Assembly (NCBI GenBank): GCA_947488595.1
Contig: CANKZI010000011.1
Location: forward strand, 1 to 64,000
Source of the DNA: Flavobacteriaceae bacterium
GTDB taxonomy: Bacteria; Bacteroidota; Bacteroidia; Flavobacteriales; Flavobacteriaceae
Reading direction: 5' to 3'
DNA length: 64,000 nt
Shown here piece by piece: positions 18,456-27,653 of the stretch. Below the pieces are notes generated by a model. That model was not told where the DNA came from. It did not search any database and saw only the letters and a program-made list of their open reading frames with translations. Every line of letters begins with the position of its first letter. The stretch's first letter is position 1. Both the position numbers and the translations under genes were made by a program.

Positions 18456-18803
18456 ATGAATAATAAGTTTGCCATAATAAATTTTGCTTTGATGCTAACC
18501 GTATTGTTTTCAATGGGGTTTCAATCTATGCATTCTTATGAGCATATTGTAGCGCAATTCTCCGAAAAAATATGCAATCACGAAACGGGTATTAACAAAG
18601 CCGAAATCACGCACCATCATCATGTTGGCGACCATTGTTTTGTTTGCGAATTTACTTTAAGTGCTTTTTTAGCATCAGAAAATCCAATTATTGCTTTTCA
18701 AAAAACCTCTTTTTATTTTCAAACTGATTTTTTGTATTCAAAAGCAGTATCACAATTCTTCAAAGGAAGTCTTTTTGCCCTTCGCGCACCTCCAATATTT
18801 TAA
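18456..18803 (+). CDS. small exported His/Cys-rich protein, probable metal-binding partner of the receptor
   Basis: 115 residues with an N-terminal hydrophobic segment (5-23) acting as a signal peptide or membrane anchor. The short exported part is rich in metal ligands: H26, H30, C40, H42, a run of four histidines at 53-56, and H60-C61-x2-C64 (GDHCFVCEF). This pattern recalls DUF2946-like periplasmic proteins placed next to metal-transport genes. It is followed after 69 bases by a TonB-dependent receptor, so a role in copper or zinc handling is inferred. No enzyme domain is visible. Confidence 0.8.
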   Translation: MNNKFAIINFALMLTVLFSMGFQSMHSYEHIVAQFSEKICNHETGINKAEITHHHHVGDHCFVCEFTLSAFLASENPIIAFQKTSFYFQTDFLYSKAVSQFFKGSLFALRAPPIF

Positions 18804-18872
18804 GATAAAATATCCTTTTTAGTTCAATTTCTAATATTTAGAGATTGAATGGTATTATTTTAAACTTAAAAA

Positions 18873-21254
18873 ATGCAAAGAAATATTTTTGCTGTTTTTT
18901 CTTTTCTTTTTATTGGGATTTGCTTTGGGCAAAATTCAATTTCAGGTAAGATAATCAGTACCGAAAACCTTCCCGTTGTCGGGAGCCATATTCATATTGG
19001 CTCCAAATCTGTTTCTAGTAATTTGGATGGAGAATATACAATCAAAAAACTCCCTTTTGGATTGCTAAAAATTAATATTTCTTGTATTGGTTTTCAATCA
19101 ATCGATTCAACAATTGTGGTCTCTGGAAATATGCAAATCAATTTTGTACTAAAACAAAAAACAAATCAATTGGATGTGGTCGTTTTAAAAAACAAAGCCA
19201 ACACCTATAACGAATCGATTGTAGAGCAAAAGATTAAAACAGAAACTATCGAAAAATACAGCAACCAATCACTTGGAGAAGCGTTGAAAGAGGTTACTGG
19301 TGTTACTCTTTTAAAAACTGGCACAAACATTATGAAGCCAATTATTAATGGTTTGCACAGCAGTCGTGTTCCAATCATTACCAATAATATTCGATTGGAA
19401 GACCAACAATGGGGTGCAGAACACGCACCTAATTTTGATATCAATGCGGCTTCAAAAATTACGGTAATTAAAGGTGCCTCAGGTTTGCAATACAGTGGCG
19501 ATGCTGTTGGCGGATTGGTTATAATTGAACAAAACAAAGTGAAAAAAGACACGCTATTTGGCAAAACATTAGTTTCATTGGCTTCAAACGGTCGTGGCGG
19601 AACAATTAGCAGCAGCCTAAACAAAGGAAACGCAAAAGGCTGGAGCTGGAATGCAATGGCAACTTACAAATACCTTGGTGATAAAACGGCCCCAAATTAT
19701 GTTTTGTCGAATACAGGTAATAGGGAAATTAATTTTACGGGAGACCTTGCTTTTAATGGAAAAAAATATGATTTCTCGGCTTTCTATAGTTTGTACAATG
19801 CAAAAATGGGAATTTTAAGTGCCTCGCACACCGGAAATGTAACTGATTTATACAATTCAATAACCAATCAGATTCCGTCGATAGTCGAAGATTTTGGTTA
19901 TACCATAAAAAACCCTAAGCAACAAGTGCAACATCATATTGCCAAGTTCAACTACAATTTGTATTTTAATGAAACTTCTTCTTTATCAATTCAATATGCT
20001 TTTCAATTTAATAAACGATTAGAATTTGATGTAAGAAGGGGCGACTTGAATAACAAAGCGGCGTTGGATTTACAATTGCAAACGCATACAGTCAATATTG
20101 ATTACAAAAAAGAATACCATGATTGGCAACTAAAATCAGGAATTGTGGGCGCTTTCCAAAATAATTTTGCCAATCCCGCAACCGGAATCCGTCCTTTAAT
20201 TCCAAATTATGATAAATTAGAAGCCGGAATGTATGGTGTTGCAAGTCATTCTTTTTCTGAAACCCTGACTTTTGAAACTGGAATTAGGTATGATTTTTCG
20301 ATAATACAAGCCACAAAATACTACTTGAAATCAAGATGGGAAGAGCGAAATTATAATCCGCAATTTAATGATTTCATCCTTAGCGAAAATGGCAATCAGT
20401 GGCTTACAAAACCTGAATTTATGTTCCACAATCTTTCAGCGAGTATCGGAATTCACAAAGAATTCCAAAAAAAGTGCGATTTGTACTTTAATTTAAGCTT
20501 GGCTTCGAGAAATCCAAATCCATCTGAATTTTTCAGTGATGGATTGCATCATTCTACCGGAATTATTGAGCTTGGGGATCTAAAACTTGACAAAGAAAAA
20601 TCTTTTAAAATAGCAACAACCTTTCAAAAAAAATGGAATGTTTTTTCTGCAAGTTTCAATCCATACATCAACTTTATTAACAATTATATGTTCTTGACGC
20701 CCGTTGGTTTTGAAACTACAATTCGAGGAGCATTTCCTGTTTGGGAATACCAACAAACCAATGCTTTGATTACTGGATTTGATTTTGAAACCCATTGGAA
20801 AATTACTCATAATTGGCAACATCAATTTTCTTTGGCTTATGTTAACGGATCAGATCGTAGTAATAATGAGGCTTTGATTGATATGCCGCCACTAAACATT
20901 AACAACAAAATTCAGTTTTTCATAAAAGAATGGCACCATTTGTTGCTGGAGTTGAAAAGCGAAATCGTTGCCAAGCAAAACCGGTTTCCCGACAATAACT
21001 TTACGACAAATATTATTGTAGATAATGAACTTAAACCCGTTGTTGTTGACATTAGTTCCTCACCAAGAGCCTATCAATTATTGCATTTCTATTCTGAAGT
21101 CAAAATTAAAACTATTTCAAAAATTAACACAACAGTTGCTTTTTCAGTTCAGAATATATTTAACACAAATTATCGAGATTACCTCAACAGACAGCGTTTT
21201 TTTGCCGACGAAATGGGACGAAATTTTCAATTACAACTAAAAATAAATTATTAA
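18873..21254 (+). CDS. TonB-dependent outer-membrane receptor, probably for a metal
   Basis: 793 residues: signal peptide (1-19), a CarboxypepD-regulatory-like beta-sandwich (about 22-95, ISGKIIS...NLDGEYTIKKLPFG) typical of Bacteroidota receptors, a plug domain (about 105-225, LGEALKEVTGVTLLKTG, VIKGASGLQYSGDAVGG), then a 22-strand-type barrel ending in aromatic-rich strands (MGRNFQLQLKINY). The plug loop DQQWGAEHAPNFD resembles, from memory, receptors grouped with zinc or copper uptake. It is not a SusC protein: no SusD neighbour and too short. It sits between the His/Cys-rich small protein and a lipoprotein. Confidence 0.93.
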   Translation: MQRNIFAVFSFLFIGICFGQNSISGKIISTENLPVVGSHIHIGSKSVSSNLDGEYTIKKLPFGLLKINISCIGFQSIDSTIVVSGNMQINFVLKQKTNQLDVVVLKNKANTYNESIVEQKIKTETIEKYSNQSLGEALKEVTGVTLLKTGTNIMKPIINGLHSSRVPIITNNIRLEDQQWGAEHAPNFDINAASKITVIKGASGLQYSGDAVGGLVIIEQNKVKKDTLFGKTLVSLASNGRGGTISSSLNKGNAKGWSWNAMATYKYLGDKTAPNYVLSNTGNREINFTGDLAFNGKKYDFSAFYSLYNAKMGILSASHTGNVTDLYNSITNQIPSIVEDFGYTIKNPKQQVQHHIAKFNYNLYFNETSSLSIQYAFQFNKRLEFDVRRGDLNNKAALDLQLQTHTVNIDYKKEYHDWQLKSGIVGAFQNNFANPATGIRPLIPNYDKLEAGMYGVASHSFSETLTFETGIRYDFSIIQATKYYLKSRWEERNYNPQFNDFILSENGNQWLTKPEFMFHNLSASIGIHKEFQKKCDLYFNLSLASRNPNPSEFFSDGLHHSTGIIELGDLKLDKEKSFKIATTFQKKWNVFSASFNPYINFINNYMFLTPVGFETTIRGAFPVWEYQQTNALITGFDFETHWKITHNWQHQFSLAYVNGSDRSNNEALIDMPPLNINNKIQFFIKEWHHLLLELKSEIVAKQNRFPDNNFTTNIIVDNELKPVVVDISSSPRAYQLLHFYSEVKIKTISKINTTVAFSVQNIFNTNYRDYLNRQRFFADEMGRNFQLQLKINY

Positions 21255-21289
21255 TAACATCTGACATCAGATACAAACAATTAAATAAA

Positions 21290-21859
21290 ATGAAAAATTT
21301 AAAAACTTTAGGACTAGTACTATTCGGAATTACAACTTTTATATCATGTAATAATGATGACAATTCAACGTCCGTAAATGAGGAAGAAGTAATCACTACA
21401 GTGACCACGACTTTGCGAACTGCAGTTGGAGCAAACGTTGAAACGGCCATACTAACTTCGAGAGACTTGGATGGTGAAGGTCCAAATGCGCCTGTAATTA
21501 CGGTTTCTGGAAATTTAAAAGCAAATACTAGCTATAGTGGCGAAGTTGCTTTTTTTAACGAAATTGCTAATCCGGTCTCTGATATTACTTTAGAAGTATT
21601 AGAAGAAGGCATAGAGCACCAATTGTTTTTTCAAGCACCGGCTGCATTGGGCACTTTCACTTATGCAGATGCAGATGCAAATGGCAAACCAATTGGATTG
21701 GCTTTTACTTTGGTTACTGGTAATGCAACTTCGGGAAACTTATTAGTTACATTAAGACACGAGCCAAACAAGTCGGCTGCTGGAGTTGCTAACGGAGATA
21801 TTACGAATGCTGCTGGCGCCACAGATGCCGAAGTTAGTTATCCTATTGTAATTGAATAA
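21290..21859 (+). CDS. lipoprotein paired with the TonB receptor
   Basis: 189 residues with a lipobox-type signal ending ISC (Cys20) followed by NNDDN, which suggests an outer-membrane lipoprotein. The mature part is acidic and beta-rich, with RDLDGEGPNAPVI and LRHEPNKSAAGV. Homologs of this pattern are, as recalled, annotated 'type 1 periplasmic binding fold superfamily protein' and accompany TonB-dependent receptors. The acidic stretches could bind a divalent metal. It starts 35 bases after the receptor stop and ends at a terminator, so it is the last gene of this unit. Confidence 0.82.
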   Translation: MKNLKTLGLVLFGITTFISCNNDDNSTSVNEEEVITTVTTTLRTAVGANVETAILTSRDLDGEGPNAPVITVSGNLKANTSYSGEVAFFNEIANPVSDITLEVLEEGIEHQLFFQAPAALGTFTYADADANGKPIGLAFTLVTGNATSGNLLVTLRHEPNKSAAGVANGDITNAAGATDAEVSYPIVIE

Positions 21860-21913
21860 ATGGAACTGCCACAATTATTTCTGGAATTACATGGTTCCTA
21901 CAAACTAATACTT

Positions 21914-21944
21914 AAAAAAACCGCCTTAAAACAGGCGGTTTTTT
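21914..21944 (+). terminator. intrinsic terminator after the metal-uptake genes
   Basis: Seven A residues plus CCGCC (21914-21925), an 8-base loop, and GGCGG plus six T residues (21934-21944) form a stem with perfect symmetry. It is a textbook bidirectional form. Confidence 0.9.
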
Positions 21945-22034
21945 GATTTCTTAAAGTATTACGAATTTAGTAATCAATTATTTATTAATTTAGGATTTTA
22001 TTTTAATTAAAATTAACCAATAAATAATAATCTA

Positions 22035-22394
22035 ATGAATACAATTTTTACAAAAATCGTTAGAATTGTTTTGGGAATTTTTCTTGTTCTATCAGGAATA
22101 AATAAATTTTGAAGGTTACTTCCGACACCTGCTGGAGATTTTATAGCATTTTTTGGACAAGTAAATTATGTGCTTCGTATCGTTGGTGTTTTAGAGCTCT
22201 GTTTTGGGAGGATGCTCCTGCTAAAAAAGCGGGTTGCTTTTGCCTTACTTTTACTGGCACCAATTTCTATTAATATTTTGCTTTTTCATTTATACCCTAA
22301 TTTAGCCGGAATCGCTCCTGCACTTTTGGTAGCCATCTTAAACAGTATACTTATCTATAAACATCGGGCACAATACAAACCATTATTTAACTAA
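22035..22394 (+). pseudogene. DoxX-like membrane protein with in-frame TGA
   Basis: One reading frame from ATG 22035 to the TAA at 22392-22394 would encode 119 residues of a DoxX-family four-helix membrane protein, but codon 26 is TGA (22110-22112). Before the stop: IVRIVLGIFLVLSGINKF. After it, in the same frame: LLPTPAGDFIAFFGQ, a helix with VLRIVGVLELCFG, and two more helices to the C-terminus. No frameshift is needed, so a single nonsense change is enough. A fragment from ATG 22170 could still be translated but would lack the first helix. DoxX relatives have varied, poorly defined roles. Sequencing error is the main alternative. Confidence 0.8.
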
Positions 22395-22441
22395 TCAATA
22401 ACAATGATTTGTTTATTTTTGCAACTACCAAACTCTAAAAA

Positions 22442-24550
22442 ATGAAAAAAATAATTCTAATAATGGTTGTATCCTTTTCTAGTAATGCATTAGGACAAAA
22501 TCAAGGTGTTTATCCAAAAACAGCAAAAGGCGAAACGGTTGACACTTATTTTGAAACAAAAATAAATGATCCTTACCGTTGGCTCGAAGACGACAAATCC
22601 ACTCAAACAGCCGAATGGGTCAAACAAGAAAACAATATTACTTTCAATTATTTGGCGCAAATTCCTTTTCGGAATGAAATTCGCGAAAAAATGGAAAAAA
22701 TGTGGAATTACGAAAAAATCTCTGCGCCTTTCAAAGAAGGAAAATATACTTATTTCTACAAAAATAACGGACTTCAAAACCAATCGGTTTTGTACCGAAA
22801 AGATGATGTCGGTAAAGAAGAAGTGTTTTTGGACCCGAACACATTTTCAAAAGATGCTACCACTTCATTAGACGGTGTGAGTTTTTCAAAAGATGGTTCA
22901 TTGGTCGCTTATTCTATCTCTGAAGCGGGAAGCGATTGGAGAAAGGTGATTTTTATAAATGCCGAAACAAAAAAAAGTATTGGTTCCGATTTGGTTGATG
23001 TCAAATTCAGCGGTCTTTCATGGAAAGGCAACGAAGGCATTTATTATTCCAGTTATGAAAAACCAAAAGGAAGCGAACTTTCGGCCAAAACCGATGAACA
23101 CAAATTGTATTTTCACAAATTAGGAAGCCAGCAAAAAGAAGATGTAGTGATTTTTGGCGACCAACAAAAACGCCGTTACGTTGGCGGATCTGTGTCCGAA
23201 GACGACAATTATTTGTTTATCTCGGCGGCCAATTCTACCTCTGGAAATGAATTGTATATTATGAATCTAAAAGATCCAAAATCTAAAATCGTAACTGTAG
23301 TTGAAGGTTTTGACAACGATGTAGATGTGTTGGATAATATTGGTTCCAAATTATACATTCTTACCAATATCAATGCGCCTAACAAATGTGTAGTTACTGC
23401 TGACGCCAATAATCCAAATCCAAAAAATTGGAAACCATTTATTCGCGAAACCGAAAACGTATTGTCGCCATCTACAGGTGCTGGCTACATTTTTGCCAAT
23501 TACATGAAAGATGCCATTTCGCAAGTACAACAATATGGATATGACGGAAAATTAGTTCGCGAAATTACTTTACCAGGTATTGGAACTGTTTCTGGATTTG
23601 GCGGAAAAATGAAGGACGAAGTATTGTATTTTTCGTTTACCAATTACACCACACCTGGAACAATCTATAGTTTTAGTCCAAAAGAAGGCGAATCTAAAAT
23701 TTACAAACAACCGAAAGTAAATTTTAATAGCAATAACTTTGTTTCTAAGCAAGTTTTCTATCCTTCAAAAGATGGAACAAAAATTCCGATGATCATTACG
23801 TATAAAAAAGGAGTGACTCTAAATGGCAAAAACCCAACAATTTTATATGGTTATGGTGGATTTAATATAAGTCTAACACCAAGTTTTAGTGTTGCTAACG
23901 CCATTTGGCTTGATATGGGTGGTGTTTATGCCGTAGCTAATTTACGAGGTGGTGGCGAATATGGAAAAAAATGGCATGATGCTGGAACAAAGATGCAAAA
24001 GCAAAATGTTTTTGATGATTTTATCGCTGCTGCTGAATATCTAATCAAAGAAAAGTATACAACGCCAGATTATTTGGCGATAAAAGGAGGATCAAATGGC
24101 GGTTTATTAGTAGGTGCCACCATGACACAACGGCCAGATTTGATGAAAGTAGCACTCCCCGCAGTGGGTGTTTTAGACATGTTGCGTTACCATACTTTCA
24201 CTGCTGGTGCTGGATGGGCTTATGATTATGGTACTGCCGAAGAATCAAAGTCGATGTTTGACTACTTGATAAAATATTCGCCTGTTCACAATGTAAAATT
24301 AGGAGTAAAATATCCCGCAACACTAATCACTACGGGCGATCACGATGACCGCGTAGTACCTGCACATAGTTTTAAATTTGCTGCCGAATTGCAAGCAAAA
24401 CAAAGTGGTACAAATCCTGTTTTAATTAGAATTGAAACCAATGCAGGTCATGGTGCAGGTAAACCCGTTTCAAAAACCATTGAAGAAGCAGCAGATATTC
24501 AGGCATTTACTTTATTCAATATGGGTTTTAGAGAAGTACCAAGAAAATAA
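22442..24550 (+). CDS. prolyl oligopeptidase (S9A), exported
   Basis: 702 residues that cleave short peptides after proline. Signal peptide (1-18, ending ALGQ); N-terminal S9 signature (DPYRWLEDD); a seven-bladed propeller (about 85-420); and an alpha/beta-hydrolase domain with Ser551 in GGSNGG, Asp in [12 protein letters not shown] and His in NAGHGAGK. Length matches the family once the signal peptide is removed. Periplasmic location is inferred from the signal. It begins 47 bases after the broken DoxX gene and ends at a bidirectional terminator shared with the LpxR-like gene. Confidence 0.95.
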   Translation: MKKIILIMVVSFSSNALGQNQGVYPKTAKGETVDTYFETKINDPYRWLEDDKSTQTAEWVKQENNITFNYLAQIPFRNEIREKMEKMWNYEKISAPFKEGKYTYFYKNNGLQNQSVLYRKDDVGKEEVFLDPNTFSKDATTSLDGVSFSKDGSLVAYSISEAGSDWRKVIFINAETKKSIGSDLVDVKFSGLSWKGNEGIYYSSYEKPKGSELSAKTDEHKLYFHKLGSQQKEDVVIFGDQQKRRYVGGSVSEDDNYLFISAANSTSGNELYIMNLKDPKSKIVTVVEGFDNDVDVLDNIGSKLYILTNINAPNKCVVTADANNPNPKNWKPFIRETENVLSPSTGAGYIFANYMKDAISQVQQYGYDGKLVREITLPGIGTVSGFGGKMKDEVLYFSFTNYTTPGTIYSFSPKEGESKIYKQPKVNFNSNNFVSKQVFYPSKDGTKIPMIITYKKGVTLNGKNPTILYGYGGFNISLTPSFSVANAIWLDMGGVYAVANLRGGGEYGKKWHDAGTKMQKQNVFDDFIAAAEYLIKEKYTTPDYLAIKGGSNGGLLVGATMTQRPDLMKVALPAVGVLDMLRYHTFTAGAGWAYDYGTAEESKSMFDYLIKYSPVHNVKLGVKYPATLITTGDHDDRVVPAHSFKFAAELQAKQSGTNPVLIRIETNAGHGAGKPVSKTIEEAADIQAFTLFNMGFREVPRK

Positions 24551-24570
24551 ACACATCAAATAATTGCAAC

Positions 24571-24607
24571 AAAAGCATCTCCATTGAAAAATCGAGATGC
24601 TTTTTTT
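24571..24607. terminator. bidirectional terminator between convergent genes
   Basis: AAAAGCATCTC (24571-24581) pairs with GAGATGCTTTT (24594-24604), followed by more T residues. It serves the prolyl oligopeptidase gene on the plus strand; the stem lies just past the stop of the LpxR-like gene on the minus strand, where its A run becomes the T tract. Confidence 0.85.
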
Positions 24608-25550
24608 AATACAACAAATAACCAATAGCAATTGAACCATAAAAATAACTTTTATTGGCGCGATTATCTACTTCTTTGGAACGGTACAAAAAGGAATAAG
24701 AAGCATTCCAATGGTTTTTTCGGTATTTAAAACCTGCTTCTCCTTGAAAACGAAATGGCACTAAATCAAAAGTTACTGGGCTATTATTATTAAACAAACT
24801 TCCTTGAATGGTAGCATCGTACAATTGATAATTACAATTTGGATTGATATAAAAATAAAATTCACTTTGATTTTTATAAATCGAAACATCCTCGTTCAAT
24901 GAGGCGCCATGAAGGTTGGTATCATAAATAGGAAGCAGCTTTTTTAGTCCAATTCTAGCCATAATTCCAATCGCGATGCCATTCCAAACCGTGCCCACAT
25001 TTGCCTCCGATTGGACCTGAAAGTCAATAGTTTGATTGGAAAATCCCGACATTATTTTTTTAGAATACAACCAATTGGTTTGTAACGAAAGCGCGTTTTT
25101 TATCTGATTTTGCCATCCATAAACTCTTTTGTATCCAAAAACATAGTGAAAAGACCGCTGTGTTTCTTTGGCAAAAGCATTAGGACCGACAAGCCCCAAC
25201 TGAAAATTGGTTTTTAAAACCGATTCGCTTTTATAAAAAAAATTGCGACCAACTTCTGCAAATAAATATCCCGCAAACGGGCGATCATTTCTATTGATAT
25301 TGTCTGCCAATCGGGTTTGTGGATTGTAAACATATTGGCCAAAACGGAACTCCGTGATTTTTTTTTCTATTTTTTCGTTTGCGTTAGCATTCAAATAACG
25401 ATAAAAAAATTCTAAGCCATTGGTATAATATTTATCATATACGGTTGAAGTGTATAAATCGTTATCCGAAATAAATCCGACTTCTTTTGGTTTTTTTTGT
25501 GCAAAAACGGTGGCAGTTAACAAAAGAAAAAGCACTATTTTTTTTTGCAT
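24606..25550 (-). CDS. LpxR-family outer-membrane lipid A 3'-O-deacylase
   Basis: A 314-residue outer-membrane barrel of the DUF2219/LpxR family, which removes the 3'-acyloxyacyl chain of lipid A at the cell surface. Signal peptide (1-17). Family signatures are visible: FISDNDLYTSTVYDKYYTNG (N/D/T active-site region), NRNDRPFAGYLFAEVG, and LGLVGPNAFAKETQRSFH followed by GWQNQI. The C-terminus ends in an aromatic strand. It is the last gene of a tight operon with mtgA (2-base gap) and an FAD oxidoreductase. Lipid A specificity is known for the family, not shown here. Confidence 0.85.
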   Translation of the reverse strand: MQKKIVLFLLLTATVFAQKKPKEVGFISDNDLYTSTVYDKYYTNGLEFFYRYLNANANEKIEKKITEFRFGQYVYNPQTRLADNINRNDRPFAGYLFAEVGRNFFYKSESVLKTNFQLGLVGPNAFAKETQRSFHYVFGYKRVYGWQNQIKNALSLQTNWLYSKKIMSGFSNQTIDFQVQSEANVGTVWNGIAIGIMARIGLKKLLPIYDTNLHGASLNEDVSIYKNQSEFYFYINPNCNYQLYDATIQGSLFNNNSPVTFDLVPFRFQGEAGFKYRKNHWNASYSFLYRSKEVDNRANKSYFYGSIAIGYLLY

Positions 25551-25552
25551 AA

Positions 25553-26290
25553 TTAATAATCTAATTTGCCTACATAACCCATGTGTTTTACTATTCTACT
25601 TTTTCTTCTTTCGGTATAAGGAGACGAATTAGTGGCTTTGAACTTTCTGGGATTAGGCAAAATCGCTGCAATGCCAGCCGCTTCTCTTTTTGATAAATGA
25701 GCCGCTTCTTTTCGGTACCAATATTTAGAGGCAGCTTCAATACCATAAACGCCGTCGCCCATTTCGATGCTGTTCAAATATACTTCCATAATCCGTTCCT
25801 TCCCCCAAATCAATTCTATTAAAATCGTGAAATAAGCTTCTAATCCTTTGCGCAAATAGCTTCGGCCCTGCCATAAAAAAACATTCTTGGCGGTTTGTTG
25901 CGAAATCGTGCTTCCACCTTTTATTTTTTTGCCTTTTTCATTGTTTTTCATTGCTTTCTGAATGGCATCAAAATCGAAACCATGGTGTTTCAAAAAATTG
26001 CCGTCTTCACTAGCAATTACAGCGCGTTGCATATTTTTAGCAATCGATTCAATTGGCACCCAATCATGACTGCAAACCATTTCTCTTCCACCCATTTTAT
26101 GTTCAATTGCTCGAATCGCCATCAACGGCGTGTACGGAACAGGAACCCATTTAAAAACAATTACTAAAAAAATTGAAATTCCAAAAAACCATAACATGGC
26201 TTTGGATAAAAACCTAAAGATTTTTCGGCACCTACTTGTTTCTTTTGTTGCTGTTTTTGGTTTTGCTTTTTGTGTTTTTTTTGTTGCCAT
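25553..26290 (-). CDS. mtgA: monofunctional peptidoglycan glycosyltransferase MtgA
   Basis: A 245-residue GT51 enzyme that polymerises lipid II into glycan strands. One N-terminal membrane helix (about 30-50, SKAMLWFFGISIFLVIVFKW), then the GT51 motifs EDGNFLKHHG, KGGSTISQQTAKN, and ERIMEVYLNSIEMG. There is no transpeptidase domain. The ATG follows the stop of the upstream FAD oxidoreductase gene with no gap (TAAATG), so translational coupling is likely. The basic N-terminal tail (TKKTQKAKPK) is cytoplasmic. Confidence 0.95.
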   Translation of the reverse strand: MATKKTQKAKPKTATKETSRCRKIFRFLSKAMLWFFGISIFLVIVFKWVPVPYTPLMAIRAIEHKMGGREMVCSHDWVPIESIAKNMQRAVIASEDGNFLKHHGFDFDAIQKAMKNNEKGKKIKGGSTISQQTAKNVFLWQGRSYLRKGLEAYFTILIELIWGKERIMEVYLNSIEMGDGVYGIEAASKYWYRKEAAHLSKREAAGIAAILPNPRKFKATNSSPYTERRKSRIVKHMGYVGKLDY

Positions 26291-27403
26291 TTATACTAAA
26301 TCTGCTAATGCTGTTCCTACTAAACTGCCGATTGCTACACCCATTCCACCTAATCTTACGCCACAATAAACGTTTTCTGAAAGTGGTTCAACAATAGGAT
26401 TTTTGCTAGCGCCCAATCCCATAATGCCGCTCCAACGGTGCGCAATTTGAAAATCTTGATTGGGCAAAATTACTTCTTTTAATAATAGTTCTAACCGGTT
26501 TTGAATAATTGTCGTTTGACCCAATTGGGTGGTAGTTTCGGTTTCAAAATCAAGGTTTCTGCCGCCACCAATCAAAATTCTATTGTCGATATTTCGGAAA
26601 TAATAATAGCCTTTGTCCAAATGAAAAGTTCCCTTAATGTCCAAGTTTTCAATTGGAGTTGTAATTAAAACTTGGGCTCTTGCAGGAACAACAGCGCCAT
26701 TGGTCAATTGATTAGCAAAACCGTTTGTAGCAAACAATAATTTTTTTGTTTTAAAACTAAATCCATCAATTGCCACTTGCACATAATTTTGATTGTCCTG
26801 ATAATCGGTAACAGTTTGTTGATTGAGTATCAAAATGTTTTGGGAAACTGCCATTTTTAGCAAAGCTTGCATCATATTTCCAGTATCTATTTGGGCTTCA
26901 AACGGATTAAAAAGCGTATAATCTTCGATACCATTAAATCCAAAACGGTCTATTTGTTTTTCGAAAACATCACTTTTAAAAATAGGTTGTAAAAGCGCAT
27001 TGATAAACGGCATTTTCGACAAACATTCTTGAAAAGTATTTTGATGTTCTTTTAAAAACAATTCATAACCACCAAATGGTTTAAAATCAATTGCTGCATC
27101 ACCTAATCTTTTTCGCAACAATTGCAAGCCTTGCCAACGCTGTTGAACGAGCTGGATTACTTCTTCTTCACTGTGTGATTTTAAATCGTCTATAATTTCA
27201 GACAAACTTCCAAAGCAGGCAAAACCAGCATTTTTTGTACTTGCCCCTTCTGGAAGTATTCCCTTTTCTAACAATAAAATTTTACTTTCCGGAAAACGTT
27301 CCCTAAGTCTTAAAGCAGCGTGAAGACCAACGATGCCACTTCCAACAATAGTATAGTCAATGTGAGTAAACCAATTTTTAATTTCCCAATAACTCAAATC
27401 CAT
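26291..27403 (-). CDS. FAD-dependent oxidoreductase of the DAO family
   Basis: 370 residues. The N-terminal dinucleotide-binding motif is IVGSGIVGLHAALRL (about 20-34) with an acidic end at LLLEKG, and a C-terminal GGMGVAIGSLVG completes the FAD site. It is related to glycine/D-amino-acid oxidases; the substrate cannot be told from the sequence. No signal peptide. It is first in a three-gene operon with mtgA and the LpxR-like gene. A D-amino-acid substrate would fit the peptidoglycan partner, but that is speculation. Confidence 0.9.
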   Translation of the reverse strand: MDLSYWEIKNWFTHIDYTIVGSGIVGLHAALRLRERFPESKILLLEKGILPEGASTKNAGFACFGSLSEIIDDLKSHSEEEVIQLVQQRWQGLQLLRKRLGDAAIDFKPFGGYELFLKEHQNTFQECLSKMPFINALLQPIFKSDVFEKQIDRFGFNGIEDYTLFNPFEAQIDTGNMMQALLKMAVSQNILILNQQTVTDYQDNQNYVQVAIDGFSFKTKKLLFATNGFANQLTNGAVVPARAQVLITTPIENLDIKGTFHLDKGYYYFRNIDNRILIGGGRNLDFETETTTQLGQTTIIQNRLELLLKEVILPNQDFQIAHRWSGIMGLGASKNPIVEPLSENVYCGVRLGGMGVAIGSLVGTALADLV

Positions 27404-27599
27404 ATTTGAAAATTTTTATAAAAATAGTTTTTTTAAGTGCCGAAAGTAATTTTGCGTAAAATAATTTATTAACCAAATTGGTCGACTTGTTTTACATTAA
27501 TTGCAGTCATGACAGACTTTTACCTAAATGTATTGTTAAATCAATAACATTTGTTAAAAAAGATGTTAGAAAATTTATTTTTCGAAAGGTTTTTAATTT

Positions 27600-27607
27600 T
27601 ATATTTG
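27600..27607 (+). promoter_or_regulatory. -7 box upstream of the metalloprotease
   Basis: TATATTTG matches TAnnTTTG, 46 bases before the ATG at 27654. The -33 region is T-rich without a clear TTTG. The 250-base gap between the divergent FAD-oxidoreductase gene and this gene holds nothing else recognisable. Confidence 0.45.
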
Positions 27608-27653
27608 AATTGTTAAATTTTTATCAATGCCCTACAACTAAACGAAATTATTT

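Noticed and set aside
18873..21254. SusC-type glycan receptor
   Set aside because: Length below 800 residues, no SusD neighbour, and partners rich in metal ligands argue against it.
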